Shown one piece after another: positions 47,601 to 60,170 of a stretch of DNA of 64,000 bases. The notes beneath the pieces are model-generated. The model searched no databases. It saw only the letters and a program-made list of their open reading frames with translations, and was not told the DNA's origin. The stretch comes from Paragyromitra xinjiangensis (Eukaryota; Ascomycota; Pezizomycetes; Pezizales; Discinaceae). The translations under genes were made by a program, and so were the position numbers. The stretch spans positions 1,253,001-1,317,000 of the forward strand of contig JBCAMK010000004.1 of NCBI GenBank assembly GCA_038503065.1, read 5' to 3'. The stretch's first letter is position 1. Each line of letters begins with the position of its first letter.

Positions 47601-50600
47601 ATAATTTATGAAGGTGCCCGGAAAACTATAACGTTTTGTCTCCGAGTTACCAAGTCAGCCTGTGATATGGGGTACATGGATTTAGCAAGCGTCCCAGGGT
47701 TGACTCGAACTCGGAAGCTTGTTCCTTGGAACTCGTGATACTGCAGTTTTAACTATAGGTTTGGTTTCTTACTTTGGTTGATAGAGGGGTATCTTTTTAA
47801 ACTTTGCCAGGGATAGTATCGGTAATGATTGTTGTAACCTAAGGGTGGTGATTTTAGCGTTTCCGAATTAGTTAGGTGCTATGAAGCCGGATGTGCCACA
47901 TAAACTAGAGGGAACTATAAAGGTGAGAGTACCCGCCATCCGCCTTGGTATTGGGATGCTTAGAATAAGAAATTTAACGACTTAGATTAAGTGGATTGCT
48001 AGGTGGAGGGGCAGTGGCCACGGCCACGCGCATGCGGGGCGAATTATTCTTTTGCTCGAATGCTTTAGAATTCCACGTGAATTCTTGCCCTGAAATCCCC
48101 GGTTTACATCTGTAAGGGTTTCTCCCCGGCCGGGATCTACCTCGCTACTGTCGCCAAACGTGGCTCGAATGGCATGCACTGTAACTACATAAATTCTCGA
48201 AAGTCCTGTGAGGCCGCGCGCGAAAAAAAAGAGGGGTTTTTCTATTAATTTGGTGGACACGCACCCAGACGGTCTCGTCATTGATATATAAGCGATAAGA
48301 CATGTACAGATGATAATGATCTAACAACAGTGGATAATCCTACGGAGTTTGTCAGGTTAGAAACCCTCTTCTTTTTTGCAAAGTACATGACTCTCGTACG
48401 CGTACTTTCAAGAGTAGAGGAAGATTCCAACACCGATATACATATACAACAATACAGGGAATTATACCGCTGTCTAAACTAGTAAAAAGGGCGAAACGGT
48501 TGACTGCTGGTAGCATGTGACTCAAATATATAGTTTCGCTAGCAAAATTATATGCTTGATGGAAAATATTGGGGTGATGGGGCACCTGGTTTTCGAATAG
48601 ATGAACTAGTAGCGCCTAGATCAAGTTAGTTTGACTCTATAGCATGTGCATCGTATTTTTGAGACTATGTCCCAAGTATTTAGAAAGTTTTTAGTTCCCG
48701 ATTTGCTCGGCTGAATCTCCGGTATGATACCTTTGCTTTATAACAAAACCTGCATCTAGATATATTCCTTTACAGGGGTTTAACCCAGATAGCTAAGGGT
48801 CATGTCACGTCTTCCAGACCCTAAACCTTGGAGGCTAGATTAACTTAGAAATAGTGAGTGCCTAGATTATGTTATCACCATGTTCCCACTTCCCCCACCA
48901 CCTCGACCTTCACGCCCAAGCTTGGAGAAGGTGTTTGTCAACTAACGTTATTTATGTTCTGTAGGGTATGTGCAGTGTTTTGAACATTGCGAAAAACTTT
49001 AAGTTATGCGGGAACTTCCTACCAAATCTAAACCCTGGAGTCCGGCCAAGAAAGTAGAGGAACCGAACCTGTTCTACAGGGCCATACAGAAGACTAAGGG
49101 TTTAGGAAGCTAGCTTGGAGAAGTTAGACTTGGATTTCCTGGTGATGGTTGTTATGTTCAGCATGAATGGTATTTCTTCTTACCTCAAGTTCGTGCCCTG
49201 TACTGTCTACCTCCCGACTTTTCTGTGTATCCTTTGGGTTTTCCATGCCACCAAATGAGCCGAAAGTCCATAATTCAGCCAATAAAACCTATTAGTTAAC
49301 ACGTAGTCATGTAGAGTTGTTGGTTGAAAAAAAGGGAAGCCACACACGTGCGCCGGATTTATCGGCAACGGTAAATGTATCGCTTGAAAGTTATTGTGTC
49401 TTCTTAATGGCTCAGATGCCATATCATTGATCTCCATGTCCCTTGTCTATTTTCCCAAGATCTTAGATAACTTGGACTTGGACTGGGTCGCTGCCAATGG
49501 ACACTTGCGTTCTCTCAGCCATCGCATCTACACGTGACCTACTCCTGTTTCAGTTCGACCCTAACCCTACCATTAGCTCAAATCTCCGACTGGGTGATTT
49601 GTGCTATTGGGTAGAATGACCGCAACTCTTCATCTCTTACTTAGGTTTTACGGCGTATTTCCGGGAATCTACGGGTAACCGTGATTTTTGTATGTAGAAA
49701 ATTGCCTGTGTCTAGAACTAGGTGTACTCCAGGGGTAGCAGTGAGCCTCCTGACAGGGAGTAGTGAGATCCTAATACTAGAAGCGATAATAGCACCGCTA
49801 TCTATTGACAGACTTACCGTACTCGAAGTACAGTTCGAGCCGTTGATGAGGTAGGCTTGCTGCTCAGGAACCTCAACTGATGGGTATAGTGCCGCGCTCT
49901 CTTGATGTTGCGTGTGGCAATAGTACAGGCACTAATCATGAGCATGGAAAGGGAGTTTCGCGGGCAACCACGTGAATAGCAGGATGTGAACGGTCTTCAT
50001 AATCCTAGCCTTGTCACACGCACTATAATCTAGCATCTGGAATCCACGGGGTCCGGAAACATAGGCCTCCGCGCCTAAAAGCATGACTGCGAGATAAGAG
50101 CTTGTTTTGATGGAGAGCTAAGAATCAAACTAATCCCCAATCACATTATCGCCTCTACTAGCTATAGGATATGGACCCGATAGATGGGGACCTTAACTGT
50201 AGACTAATGCTGGTTGGTTTCGAATTCGAGTGATATCTGCTTCTTATTGGTATATGTGACCAAGTTCTTACTATATTAGTGTTGCTTTGTTATCAATAAA
50301 CCATGCGTTAGAATATAAAACCGGTTAATCTTGAAGACCGAACCAAAGCTGCATACATACGTTTTTATCTATCTGGATGATGCGCTTGTGCTTAGATAGA
50401 AAATGAACACTAAGAAGCGACTCCGAATGGGTATACAGCCTTTCCTTTCCCTGTTACTTTTATGTGTAAGACTGTTCTCTATTCTCACAGGCCTTTTTTG
50501 GTGAAATTCCTATATATACACGTACAGAAACTGCTGTATGTAGTGAATATCCCACGAAAATACCATAGACGAATGGCTATATTTCTTCCTAGAACGCAGT

Positions 50601-51513
50601 GAAACCTTGGCGGGTTTATCGCAAGCGTCATATCCCTAGGAAAATTTGAGAGTAAGATGTCTCGATTATGTCACGAGTGATCGATAGTGAATGAAAGGAA
50701 CTGCAACAGAAATAATAGCCGCTCGCGGGGCCCAGTAGTGCCAGGAGTGGCGAATTAGAAAGTTTCAAGTTTAGGTAATGCTGAATGCGGACTGGAGTAC
50801 TTTTGCGCATTCCTATCGCCCCGATCCGGCATGTGGGGTGCTTAAACGAATTAAGGGATGATTTGGGACTGTTTGCAGCACTTAATAATAGGTAATGAAA
50901 AACCTTCGGTGGATCCAATCGTTCTTTAATCGTGCATGCTGTTCGAAAGCGGACGGGAATTGCCGCCACTGGCGTGGCACGGAGAAGTTTGCAAAAAGAG
51001 TTACTATCATTTTGACAAAACGTCAGAGTTTTCAATATTAAAGTCTCGAGAATGATTGTGCTTAAAGCTCGATTCGGAAGTTTAAGTGGTAGGACAGGAA
51101 CGAAAAGATGCTTGAAGCCTTTAAATTAAGACCGTATTCGACACAAAGTCCGTGGTGACGTATGAACTGAACTGAAGAATAAGTCTTGGGGGCGGTACTT
51201 TGGACATTATGACATCAATAGTTAATGCTAGAAATCTTACTTCGGATTAGATGCTACTATTTCATCGCCTTGCTGTTTACGGATCATAGAAAGTGTACAG
51301 CAAAGACCGAGTTATAATCTATGATGTTATGAAAACGGTTTAAACTCAAAGGGACTAACACCTTATTGAGCTCGAGTTCATTGAATCACTATAGATACAA
51401 AAGCAGCCCATCTTCGAATCTTTATAAGACTTGGGCTTGTTCCTCACTGTTGATTATCATTCACATCCATATCTCAATCACATCGGGTATCCAATTCTTC
51501 AAAGTAAAATCGC
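44628..51513. other. Gene-poor tract, 6.9 kb
   Basis: No gene recognised on either strand. The longest minus frames (46406-46618, 50628-51035) have no family resemblance. TAG/CTA-rich sequence suggests old mutated repeats, but no element boundary was found. Confidence 0.5.
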
Positions 51514-51557
51514 TATAAAAATCGCTACTTCGAACCATCCAACCACAAAACATCAAA

Positions 51558-52136
51558 ATGCTTACTCAAAAAGTTATTGCTATCTTGGCTCTTGTTCTTA
51601 CAGTCTCTGCTTCTCCCTTGACTATTCGTCAGATCTTCTCCGCCGACGGTGATGGGGAAGGAAATCAAAGCATCGGCAATGATGGTCAAAACTCTTTCAA
51701 CAACGTTGAAAATTCGGGAACAATTCATGGCGACTTTACTGTCAAGCAAAGTATAAAGACTTGTGGTAACGCACAACTTAATTGCTGCAACCAGATCTCT
51801 AAAAAGGACGACACTATTAACGCTGGTTTTCTCGCATCTGTCTTTGGAAGCGGCGACCTTGGCTTCCAATGCTCACCTGTTAACGCTGCCATTGTCGGAG
51901 GTGAGTTGTCTCTAAATCCTCTCCAATTTCTTGGAAACCACGTTAACTTCTGGACCCTCTAATAGCCCAAGTTCCCATTAACAAGGCTTGCGACGCAAAA
52001 GCTGCTTGTTGCCAAGGCGAAAGTACCCAGGTATTATCATTCCTATAATTATCTGACTTTTAGCTCTTCCCTACTAACCTCATTGCAGAATGGCCTCATC
52101 AATGTAGGTTGTGTTGCTATTGCGTCCCTCCTCTAG
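51558..52136 (+). CDS. Class I hydrophobin (three exons, 151 aa)
   Basis: Exons are 51558-51900, 51966-52030 and 52089-52136; introns 65 and 58 nt. A signal peptide (MLTQKVIAILALVLTVSAS) precedes an acidic, Gly/Asn-rich stretch (about 25-65). Eight cysteines follow in the hydrophobin order: C-x6-CC-x27-C-x17-C-x5-CC-x13-C with seven residues after the last. These spacings fit class I. Hydrophobins are secreted, assemble at air-water or cell-wall surfaces and make hyphae and spores water-repellent. The long region before Cys1 is more than in most class I members. The final exon is only 48 nt (NGLINVGCVAIASLL). Flanked by gene-poor DNA on both sides; expression is probably stage-specific, which is inference. 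Confidence 0.93.
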
Positions 52137-54842
52137 GACAAGCAGAAACTTCCTTTAGCACACCACGTTTTCCTGCAAGCGCCTTAATTCAGTGAGATTA
52201 AGAGGATAGCAGTTATACATGGAATTTCTTATCTTTCTCTCTCAGATTTGATGGCGCATATTGTGGGTACTTCTGCGGCAATCAGGTGTCTAATTGCAAC
52301 GGCCATATTTTAATAAAGTACTTATTGTTCTCACCCTACTAGCTCTATGAATTCTGTATCTCTATAATTTTATTCAGTCCGATAGTTTGCAAGCCAGAAT
52401 TCTCTCCTTTTCACTTGCATTGTATAATATGAAACATTAACATTTTTGTTATCATTAATACTATTATATCTTATAACCAACAAACAATTTACCGAGTGAT
52501 TTTATATGAGCGATGTAACACAAACCAGGATTCGTTGATGGGTCCTCAACCGATATAGGCCCGATTATAGGAGGAGGTGCCATGTGTTGAGTACCTACCA
52601 ATCAGTCCTAAACACACTAGCTCTGCCTGACCGCAGTATGATAACTTCCATTTCGACCCCTCTTTATCAAAAATATCGTCATGACGTCTTTTCTAGATCC
52701 CCCAAGCGAAACTCTTTTGATCGGCAATGATCTGAGCAGGAAAGCGTCAATTTCTTCCTACAGCCAGGCGGTTTCCCCCCCTAGTTTTAGTCTCTAGATT
52801 CATAACTTCACAGCACGATGGAAAGCTGAAGCATCTGCACTTGGGTGAGCAGCGAACATAGATAGTCAGGAGGATTTGATTCGTCTCTTGCTAGAAAAAA
52901 ATCGCGTTGTCAATAACCCTACGAAGTGGGTGGGGGTACAGAGGGTTTGAAATGACACTACTGTCCTATATCATCGCCAGAGAGATGAAACAATACTCAG
53001 GTATCCTTTAAGAGAAATGGGACGAACGCTAAATTCTAGTTCAACATCCTCCACGGTGTGTGGCTTACACTGATAGCACCGTAAGGACAGATGGGGTGTC
53101 GAAGTCCGAAACAATGATAACTGGAATCTACAGCACTTAGCGCCACTATGCGGATTTCTACTATGTTCAGAGTATTATTGGCGCATGGGCGTTGTATCAA
53201 CACCCAGTCTTATGATGGCAGCAAAGCACTACACTTTACAACAACGTATATTCGTGGATTAGCGTTTAGTATTCAACCAGCAAGGGTGTAAGTGTAATGA
53301 TTCAGTACCTGTCGGGATCATAGCTGTTTAAGACACCATGAACTATTGCATACAAGCAGCCAGGCTGTTGTTGAAGCAAGGTTAATGCTGACTCCTAGGT
53401 TGCTAAAGCTGACAACGCTTCAGCGAGTGACAATAGCCCATACCGATGATACGTACCCAAAACTCCTAAAATGGTTATCGCTCTACTGTTAGAGAATAAG
53501 GCTATATAAAAATCTAGGTAGCGGATCGTTTCTTGTCTCGAGATGTCACAAATTTAGGGAAGACATTCTCTTACTCAAGAGATGGGTATGTATAAACGTT
53601 TTGAGTAAGGCTGGAAAGAGCGTATTCTATTCGGTGAAAAGGAAAATCAGTGGAAATCATCAAGTTACCATTCAGCAGCACCATAGTCAAGAAGGATCCT
53701 GTTTTTGTTTTTTTTTTCTTTTCCTCGATGCCTATAGTTTATGTATGTACAGTGATTTCCTAACCAAATTTTGTTTTTTCCCCAGAGCTGAGACACAGCC
53801 AACGAAAGAAACATGTCTATGATTTATCTAGTAGGCTCTACATTATTTAAAAGAGGTCTATATGGTTTGAAAGAGGGTAAGCAAGATGCTATGATGGATA
53901 TTGGCCCAAAACAGCACGAACAAACGGAGAAAAAAGAGGGGAACCTGACGAATTATAACAAAGTTAATTCTGAGACTTAAAACGACAACTTCAAGTGATC
54001 CTCCAAGCATATGGGCCCGGCACTGTAAGTCGCAAGAAACAAAAAACTGCCGTCGCACTGCCAGAGTGTCATTCTGCCAACATAATCGCAAGACGTTACA
54101 CATTTTTTTTACCATTGCGCATACGGGGAATGGAAAAATTCGAGCCAATTGGGTATAGCGAGTACCTGTACACAAAATCTGACACCTACCATCATTTCTT
54201 AAACATGGTTGCCAATCCTTTGATGCTTGATCCCGGAAAAATACTGTGCTGGACCAGTCGGAAATCGTGGCTCTTCAGGAAGATACGCGACTGGCAGAAA
54301 ACAAGCAGTGGCATAGCATATTTCAGCTGAAATGTTTTACCTTAATATCAAGATGCTAGTTCTGCCTTCACACCTTCCCGTAATGCTTGAGCGCGCTAGT
54401 TTTGGGCGTGGGTATACGATACGGCCCTTCTGTCTACAGTAGCGGTGGCCCATTGACGAACAATTTCGTGGTTAAAAAATTGCCACTGAGTGTATCGGGC
54501 CCATCCATGACTTTCTGTCGTTAGGACCAACCGGGGATGATTTCAGGTTGCCAAGCAGCCTCGACACCAGACCTAACTTCCTAACCGAAGAGGTTGGGTC
54601 TGGTGTCAATATTAATTATTTTTGGTTGGCCACTGTTCCTGGTGGGGAAAGTGTGTCACTTTGTCTCTGCTCCTTGCAGGATGCTCGTAACTTTGCCTTT
54701 ACCATGCAGCTTTGCTCCAAAAACGATTTAACAGAATGAATATCCGCCCAGTGAAAATTTCAAAGATGTCACCCAAAAGAAAATTAAAAAATAAAAAACA
54801 AAAGAATCACATCCAATACTCTTTTCGCATCAACCGCTCATT
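52137..54842. other. Gene-poor tract with one strong hairpin
   Basis: No gene seen in 2.7 kb. The only structured feature found is the inverted repeat at 54563-54607, listed separately. Confidence 0.5.
54563..54607. repeat. 15-bp inverted repeat, hairpin
   Basis: GACACCAGACCTAAC (54563-54577) and GTTGGGTCTGGTGTC (54593-54607) pair over 15 bp with a single mismatch that would be a G:U wobble in RNA; the loop is 15 nt. No T-run follows, and it lies 240 bp from the 3' end of the ankyrin gene on the other strand. Confidence 0.8.
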
Positions 54843-56711
54843 TCAATGGTTCAAGTCCCAATCACCCTCTAAAGTGACATTCTCTACAGTGTCATCCTCT
54901 GCAGTGCAGGCTCCTACCTTCAAAGCATTGACAATGTTTTTGAAACCGCCTCTTGAAGCGATATCAGACGCTCGATGTCCTTTGTAATCTCTCGCATCAA
55001 CATCAGCTCCAAGCTCCAGGAGCGTGGAAACAACTGCTTCGTCCCCGCTTTCCGCTGCCATATGTAATGCTGTCTTCCCTTCGGCATCTCGGGCGGCGAT
55101 ATCGGCGCCATTCTCCACCAAGATTCGTATCATGGGCCCACCACCACCCCATGTTGTGGCTACTAGATGTAGGAGTGTCTTCGAATTCTTGTCTCGGGAG
55201 TTGACATTGGCACCTCTCTCTAACAATAACTTAACTACTCCTCTACGGTTAGATCTAGCCGCAAGATGGAGTGCTGTATCTTCCGCATTATCGCGGGCAG
55301 AGATATCAGCCCCTGCATCCAAGAGTAGCCCGACCGCCACCTCCCACCCCCCCTGTGACGCAAGATGTAGCGCTGTTCTTCCGATGTCCTCCCGGGCATT
55401 GACGTTGATATCTGTTTCTAACAACAGTCTCATCGTGATGTCGAGACCACACGGTGGTGCTCGTACCGCCATGTGCAGAGCTGTTTGTCCATTTTGCTCG
55501 TAGTCGTAAATGTCGGCGCCTTTCTGCAGTAACTTTTTAACCACTGTTCCGTAACCTCCGATTGCCGCCACAAGGAGTGCCGTTCGCGATAAGTCATCCC
55601 GGATGTGGATGTCGGCGTCTTTCTCAAGTAAGAGATCAACAATTATCTCGCCTCCGCTATTTATAGTTAATAATAGAGGTGTTCGAGATCTATTATCCAC
55701 GATGTTGACATTGGCTCCTTTTAGTAAGAGGAGGGCGACCACCCCTTCGTGTTTACCCTCTGCTGCGAGACCTAATGGCGTGCTTCTGGTTTCGTTTTGT
55801 GCATTGATTTCAGCTCCTTTCTCTAGGAGCACCCTAATAACCGCTTCGTGTCCATTCCTCGCTGCACAATGGAGAGCTGTATCTTGGTTATCGTTGCGGG
55901 TCTCAATATCAGCTCCTGAATCCAGAAGGAGCCTTGTCGTCCCTTCATGTCCCTCTCTTGCGGCCTCAATCAAAGGTGTTTGATCGTCCGAGCCTTTATC
56001 TTCGAGCGAACCCCCATTCTCCAAGAGCAACCTAGCCACCGCTTCATGCCCTGCCCACCCCGCCCAATGGAGAGCTGTCTCGTTGTACATAGTACGAGCA
56101 TGTATATTAGCTCCTCGTTCCAGGAGAAGTCTTGCCATCGGTTCATGGTCATTGATTGTTGCCACGATCAAAGGTGTATATTCGATGATGCCACCGTTAT
56201 CATCGATATCGGCTCCTTTGTCTAGAAGCAGATAAGCCACTCCTAGACTACCACAACTCGCCGCCCAATGGAGTGGCGTATGCAATGATTTAGTGCGTGC
56301 AGAGATGTCGGCCCCTCGCTCGAGAAGGATCCTCGCTATTCCCTCGTATCCTTCGTTAGCTGCTCCGCAAAGAGCTTTCTTGGCCACAGCTGCTATCTCA
56401 TCTCCCGTTTCTAGTCGGAGAATAAGCTCTGGCTCATGGCCATATGTGGTGGCCCAGTGTAAAGCTGTCCGCCCTTCTTCATCCTGGGCATTGATATCGG
56501 TTCCCATATCGAGCACAACCTTGAGCAATGCCTCTCGACCTTTCTGAGCGGCCCATCTGAGCACACGGGGTTTGTCCATAGAGTCGTAGAGAAGTGAGGT
56601 CAAGACAGCCCATGTGTGCCGGCTTGTTTGGCAAAAAGAATTGAGATCGCTTTGTTCAAGGTTCTCGGCAACGACGAGCAATATCTCGTTCGGGCAGCTG
56701 AGTAGTGGCAT
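54843..56711 (-). CDS. F-box and ankyrin-repeat protein, 622 aa, intronless
   Basis: Begins MPLLSCPNEILLVVAENLEQSDLNSFCQTSR, an F-box-like motif (about residues 3-45), followed by about fifteen ankyrin repeats from residue 50 to 600 (for example GRTALHWATTYGH, LLLERGADISAR, GKTALHMAAESGD) and an acidic tail ending GDWDLNH. F-box proteins bind Skp1 in SCF ubiquitin ligases, with the ankyrin array choosing the target; this is the family expectation and has not been tested here. One repeat near residue 100 (EIAAVAKKALCGAANEG) is altered. No frameshift or stop. The other ankyrin gene lies at the left edge of the window. Such genes are often expanded and variable in fungi. Confidence 0.93.
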   Translation of the reverse strand: MPLLSCPNEILLVVAENLEQSDLNSFCQTSRHTWAVLTSLLYDSMDKPRVLRWAAQKGREALLKVVLDMGTDINAQDEEGRTALHWATTYGHEPELILRLETGDEIAAVAKKALCGAANEGYEGIARILLERGADISARTKSLHTPLHWAASCGSLGVAYLLLDKGADIDDNGGIIEYTPLIVATINDHEPMARLLLERGANIHARTMYNETALHWAGWAGHEAVARLLLENGGSLEDKGSDDQTPLIEAAREGHEGTTRLLLDSGADIETRNDNQDTALHCAARNGHEAVIRVLLEKGAEINAQNETRSTPLGLAAEGKHEGVVALLLLKGANVNIVDNRSRTPLLLTINSGGEIIVDLLLEKDADIHIRDDLSRTALLVAAIGGYGTVVKKLLQKGADIYDYEQNGQTALHMAVRAPPCGLDITMRLLLETDINVNAREDIGRTALHLASQGGWEVAVGLLLDAGADISARDNAEDTALHLAARSNRRGVVKLLLERGANVNSRDKNSKTLLHLVATTWGGGGPMIRILVENGADIAARDAEGKTALHMAAESGDEAVVSTLLELGADVDARDYKGHRASDIASRGGFKNIVNALKVGACTAEDDTVENVTLEGDWDLNH

Positions 56712-59700
56712 GGTGAGGATAGATCTCCGGGTTGGTCAGCTTTTTTTCTGTGGGGAGTATGACTGGGCGTATCACATACCTGTATATTGAACTGATGGAT
56801 GTTTATGTGGTCAGCCTTTTACACCCAAATGCGTCTGCCCGTTGATATTTCTATGGGTTGACGTCTTGCTCAGCCCCATGGGGGGAGGGCTTGGCATTGG
56901 GTTAGGGTTTGGTCATGGTAGATGACTCATTGAAAGATGGGCAATAATTATTACATGTGTCTATGGGTTGAGGGTCTCGGAAGTATTGAGTGGTAGCCCG
57001 TTGATGGATATGGGCTGAGCAAGATAGCAAGACTCCAATGCTCCCTTGATGGGATGTTTCCCGTCAAGGTGCTCGTTTGCTTACAGATTGGGTAACGGGA
57101 AGATGTCTCCACGTTTCATACATCTGCCAGCAAATCGATGGATTCAATCTCCAGCGAAAGAAGTCAATGATGTCCCTGACTGAAGTGAGAGCGTATGTAG
57201 GTACGTACTGGAGTACCTATCCACGCTATATCTGGTCCCAATGCAAATCTAAGTATAGAACGCCCCGTTCCTGCCGCTACCGCCAATTCCAACTTTCACA
57301 CCTCATCACTCGCCCTCGCCATGCAATAGAGACTGGAACCGACCCGTTTGGGCATCTACGACCTGCAACTGCCTCACGGCTGCCCAATCATTTACTCCCA
57401 GTTTCTATCACCGCTCCCACGTTCCCCGCACTTCCTGCGCTTTTTCTCTCTTTACTCCTACCCTTTCCCGGCATTACGTTACGGCTACCGCCGTGACCCC
57501 GCCCAGCCACGGGATGCGCTCGCCCTACGAGTTTGTAGATTCTCTCACATAATTATTGATGTTCGGGACGAGTCGTTTCTCAAATGACGAACTGGCTGAA
57601 CTTAACCTCGGTTTCGTTTGTACATATATTTTCATCGTTTGACAAGTTCCCATTGGGTTGACTCCTGCCGTGGGGTGCTCTCCTGGAAAACTTGGCCGCA
57701 CCGCGCCCACCGTAGTGGTGCCCTGTCCCTCACCGCTACTGGGCAGCTGCGATCTCTTACATCCGATCGTCGATTGGGTACCTTTGTATGCGAAGTCCAA
57801 ATCGAAACAAGGTAGGAACAGTGATTGGTCCATCGCAATAGTGATGACCGGTTGAAAATTTGCGGGGTTTGGCCGGCTATTTTATTTAATGAAGTGGGGC
57901 TTTGCGAAGTTTGGGAGAACACACATGTAGTAAGGATTAAGCACAGGTGAGGCAAGCGAAACGTCATACAATTCAATAGAGCAGTTTAGGATGCCTTGAG
58001 AGATAAAGTTTTGAGAGAAATATTTATCGCAGTCACACAAACGCTTCGTAGTGACACTGAACACAACGGGACGTTTTATTTCTGAGACCGGATCCGGATC
58101 GATAATCAGCATTACGAAGTCGGGTCGATTATGTCTCGGAAGAACCCAAGTTTTCTTCGTTTTCTGACCCTCGCTCCCTCGCACCACTCCCCTCGCCTCT
58201 TTGTTTCTTTTTCCTCCTCCCTCGCAAATTCCAGCAGGTCGCAGGGAAAGTTATTTGGTTTTAAAAATGTTGGGCCGATTTTGTCTCGGAGCCGTTCTTT
58301 TCGTTTGCTTACTGCGGCCAGCTGTTTCCCTTCTTCCCCTTTTGTCTGACCTTACTCTTCGCTCTCCTGAGCTTCGTTTGCTGCTGTGAATATTGCTTTT
58401 TTCGTCGCCTAGCCTTTCCATGCACGGCAACGGTGTCTGTTTTGCCAAGCGAATCCAGATCTTAGAACGAAGGGGGACCTTGTGTTGGGACCCGGGAGAA
58501 TATATCGAGTATATATGTGCACATGCCGAGGCATAGTAGTTATATATTATCTACGACGATTGGCATTATTCGCATCACAGTTAGAAGGGATTGATATAAC
58601 CCAAGGCATCTACCGAGTTTGAAAGCAGGAAATGTAGGAACAGGCGTAAAGTTCACAATGTTCTTGTGGCGGAGGTGCAAGATGCGCATGGGAACTTAGT
58701 AACCTGACGTGCGGCTAGCTGGTAAATGACTACGCGGAGCTGTGCAGGGTAGACGGGGTCTAGAGTGTTCGAGGTACCCTTCTCCAGGAGCCGAACTTCC
58801 AACCCAGGTGAATCGGTACCTGAAATTGAGTCGTCACAAGTGCAATTGATCACCAGGGATCGCCAATACCGATATATGAGTAGATTTCATACTGAACTAA
58901 ACACTGGACCGCTACGATAAAAGGAAGAGGCTGGTGAGAACAACGACAGTTCTCAAAAAGATAGATCTCACCTGCAACTCCCTCCTCCCCCTCCTCCCAC
59001 CCCCCATCCTCATCTCTCCACCATCCGTATCTTATCGAGTTCATACCCTGTTTCTTCGAGAAGGTCACGCCGCGCACAGTCCAGCCCTGAATGCGGCTCC
59101 TCACACCTCTTCTCCCGCCTTGGACGGATTGGGACATCACAGCAGGGGTTCTCACAGGCTAGCCTACTCCCTGTCCCACACACTGGGGGCGCATGCAGGC
59201 AAACGCACAGAATAAGTGCATTGCCATGTCAACGCAGCACAGCAAAACTGCCAACGTGTCTTGCACAAGTGCGTCGCTGTGCAGTCGCCCCCCGGTCCGA
59301 GGGCGAGGAAGGAAGGGTGAAATAATGAAGAGGAAAAAAAATCAAATCAAGGATGGATAAGTTGGCTGTCTTATTGGTTGTAATGATTTCTCAAGGGGTG
59401 ACGGGGAAAAATAGCTGTTGCCGAATTCACACCTTTTCTACTCTATTCCCAGCTGCATAGGTACCTAAACGGACACAGAGAAAGACTGTAGAGAGAACTT
59501 AGAGAAACTGCACGAGATTTATTCAAAGATCGGAGATTCTGCGCAGGATATCAGTATTTTGGGAAAAAAAGAAGTTAGGGAAGGCATCACTGTCCTGCCC
59601 CTTCCAAGGCGTAGAGCACCTGATTCAGCCTCTGATAGTTCTCCGATCCACGATATCTATCTATCTCTCATTCCCCTAGGCTGTCTGCTCTTTTGATCCC

Positions 59701-60170
59701 CTAGCTTGAATTCTGGATTGTCGTCTCATCGTTACTCTTTCGACGGTCTCCCCACATCACATCACATCTCATCGTCTTGTCTGCCCTTTGACGTGCGAGT
59801 TTCATTTCGACCGTGAAAAAGTTGTGAAAGGGTGTGTAGTGGTCAGGTAGGTCAGACGGGTTTCCTTTTGTTACCGCTTCTTTCTTCTGCTTCTGCATCT
59901 GCCTCCTTGTGGTTGGTGATTTCTATTCCGGCCGCTCTTACTTGGATACTTGTTCTTCTCTCACTCGCACCCCGTAAAGCCGCTGACCTATCGCGTGAGT
60001 CCACAGCTGGGGCTCCATTGAGTTACTCCTCCGCACCTACATACAGTACATACAGTACCATACATCCACCAACACCTCCATCCACTCTGCGACGTCTCCA
60101 TTCTAGTACAGATTCTATTCCACCATTCCGCAGACAGGCTGGCAAACAACAACTCAACCAGCAAACGACA
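56712..60170. other. Intergenic, 3.5 kb
   Basis: Promoter side of both the F-box/ankyrin gene (minus) and the long disordered-protein gene (plus). C-rich patches at 57290-57530 and 58960-59150 have open frames without a family signal. The part from about 59830 is the likely 5' leader of the next gene: the frame is open there but has no ATG until 60171. Confidence 0.5.
58267..58389 (+). CDS. Small ORF with signal-peptide-like sequence, 40 aa
   Basis: ATG at 58267 opens a frame MLGRFCLGAVLFVCLLRPAV, then SLLPLLSDLTL, ending RLLL and a stop. It is hydrophobic like a secretion signal or single membrane segment and sits after a C/T-rich stretch. Nothing else supports expression; it could equally be a first exon or chance. 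Confidence 0.15.
   Translation: MLGRFCLGAVLFVCLLRPAVSLLPLLSDLTLRSPELRLLL

Noticed and set aside
59832..60170. N-terminal extension of the 948-residue protein, from a GTG in the same frame
   Set aside because: There is no ATG in this part, composition looks like a leader, and the first ATG at 60171 has a good context (ACAATGG).
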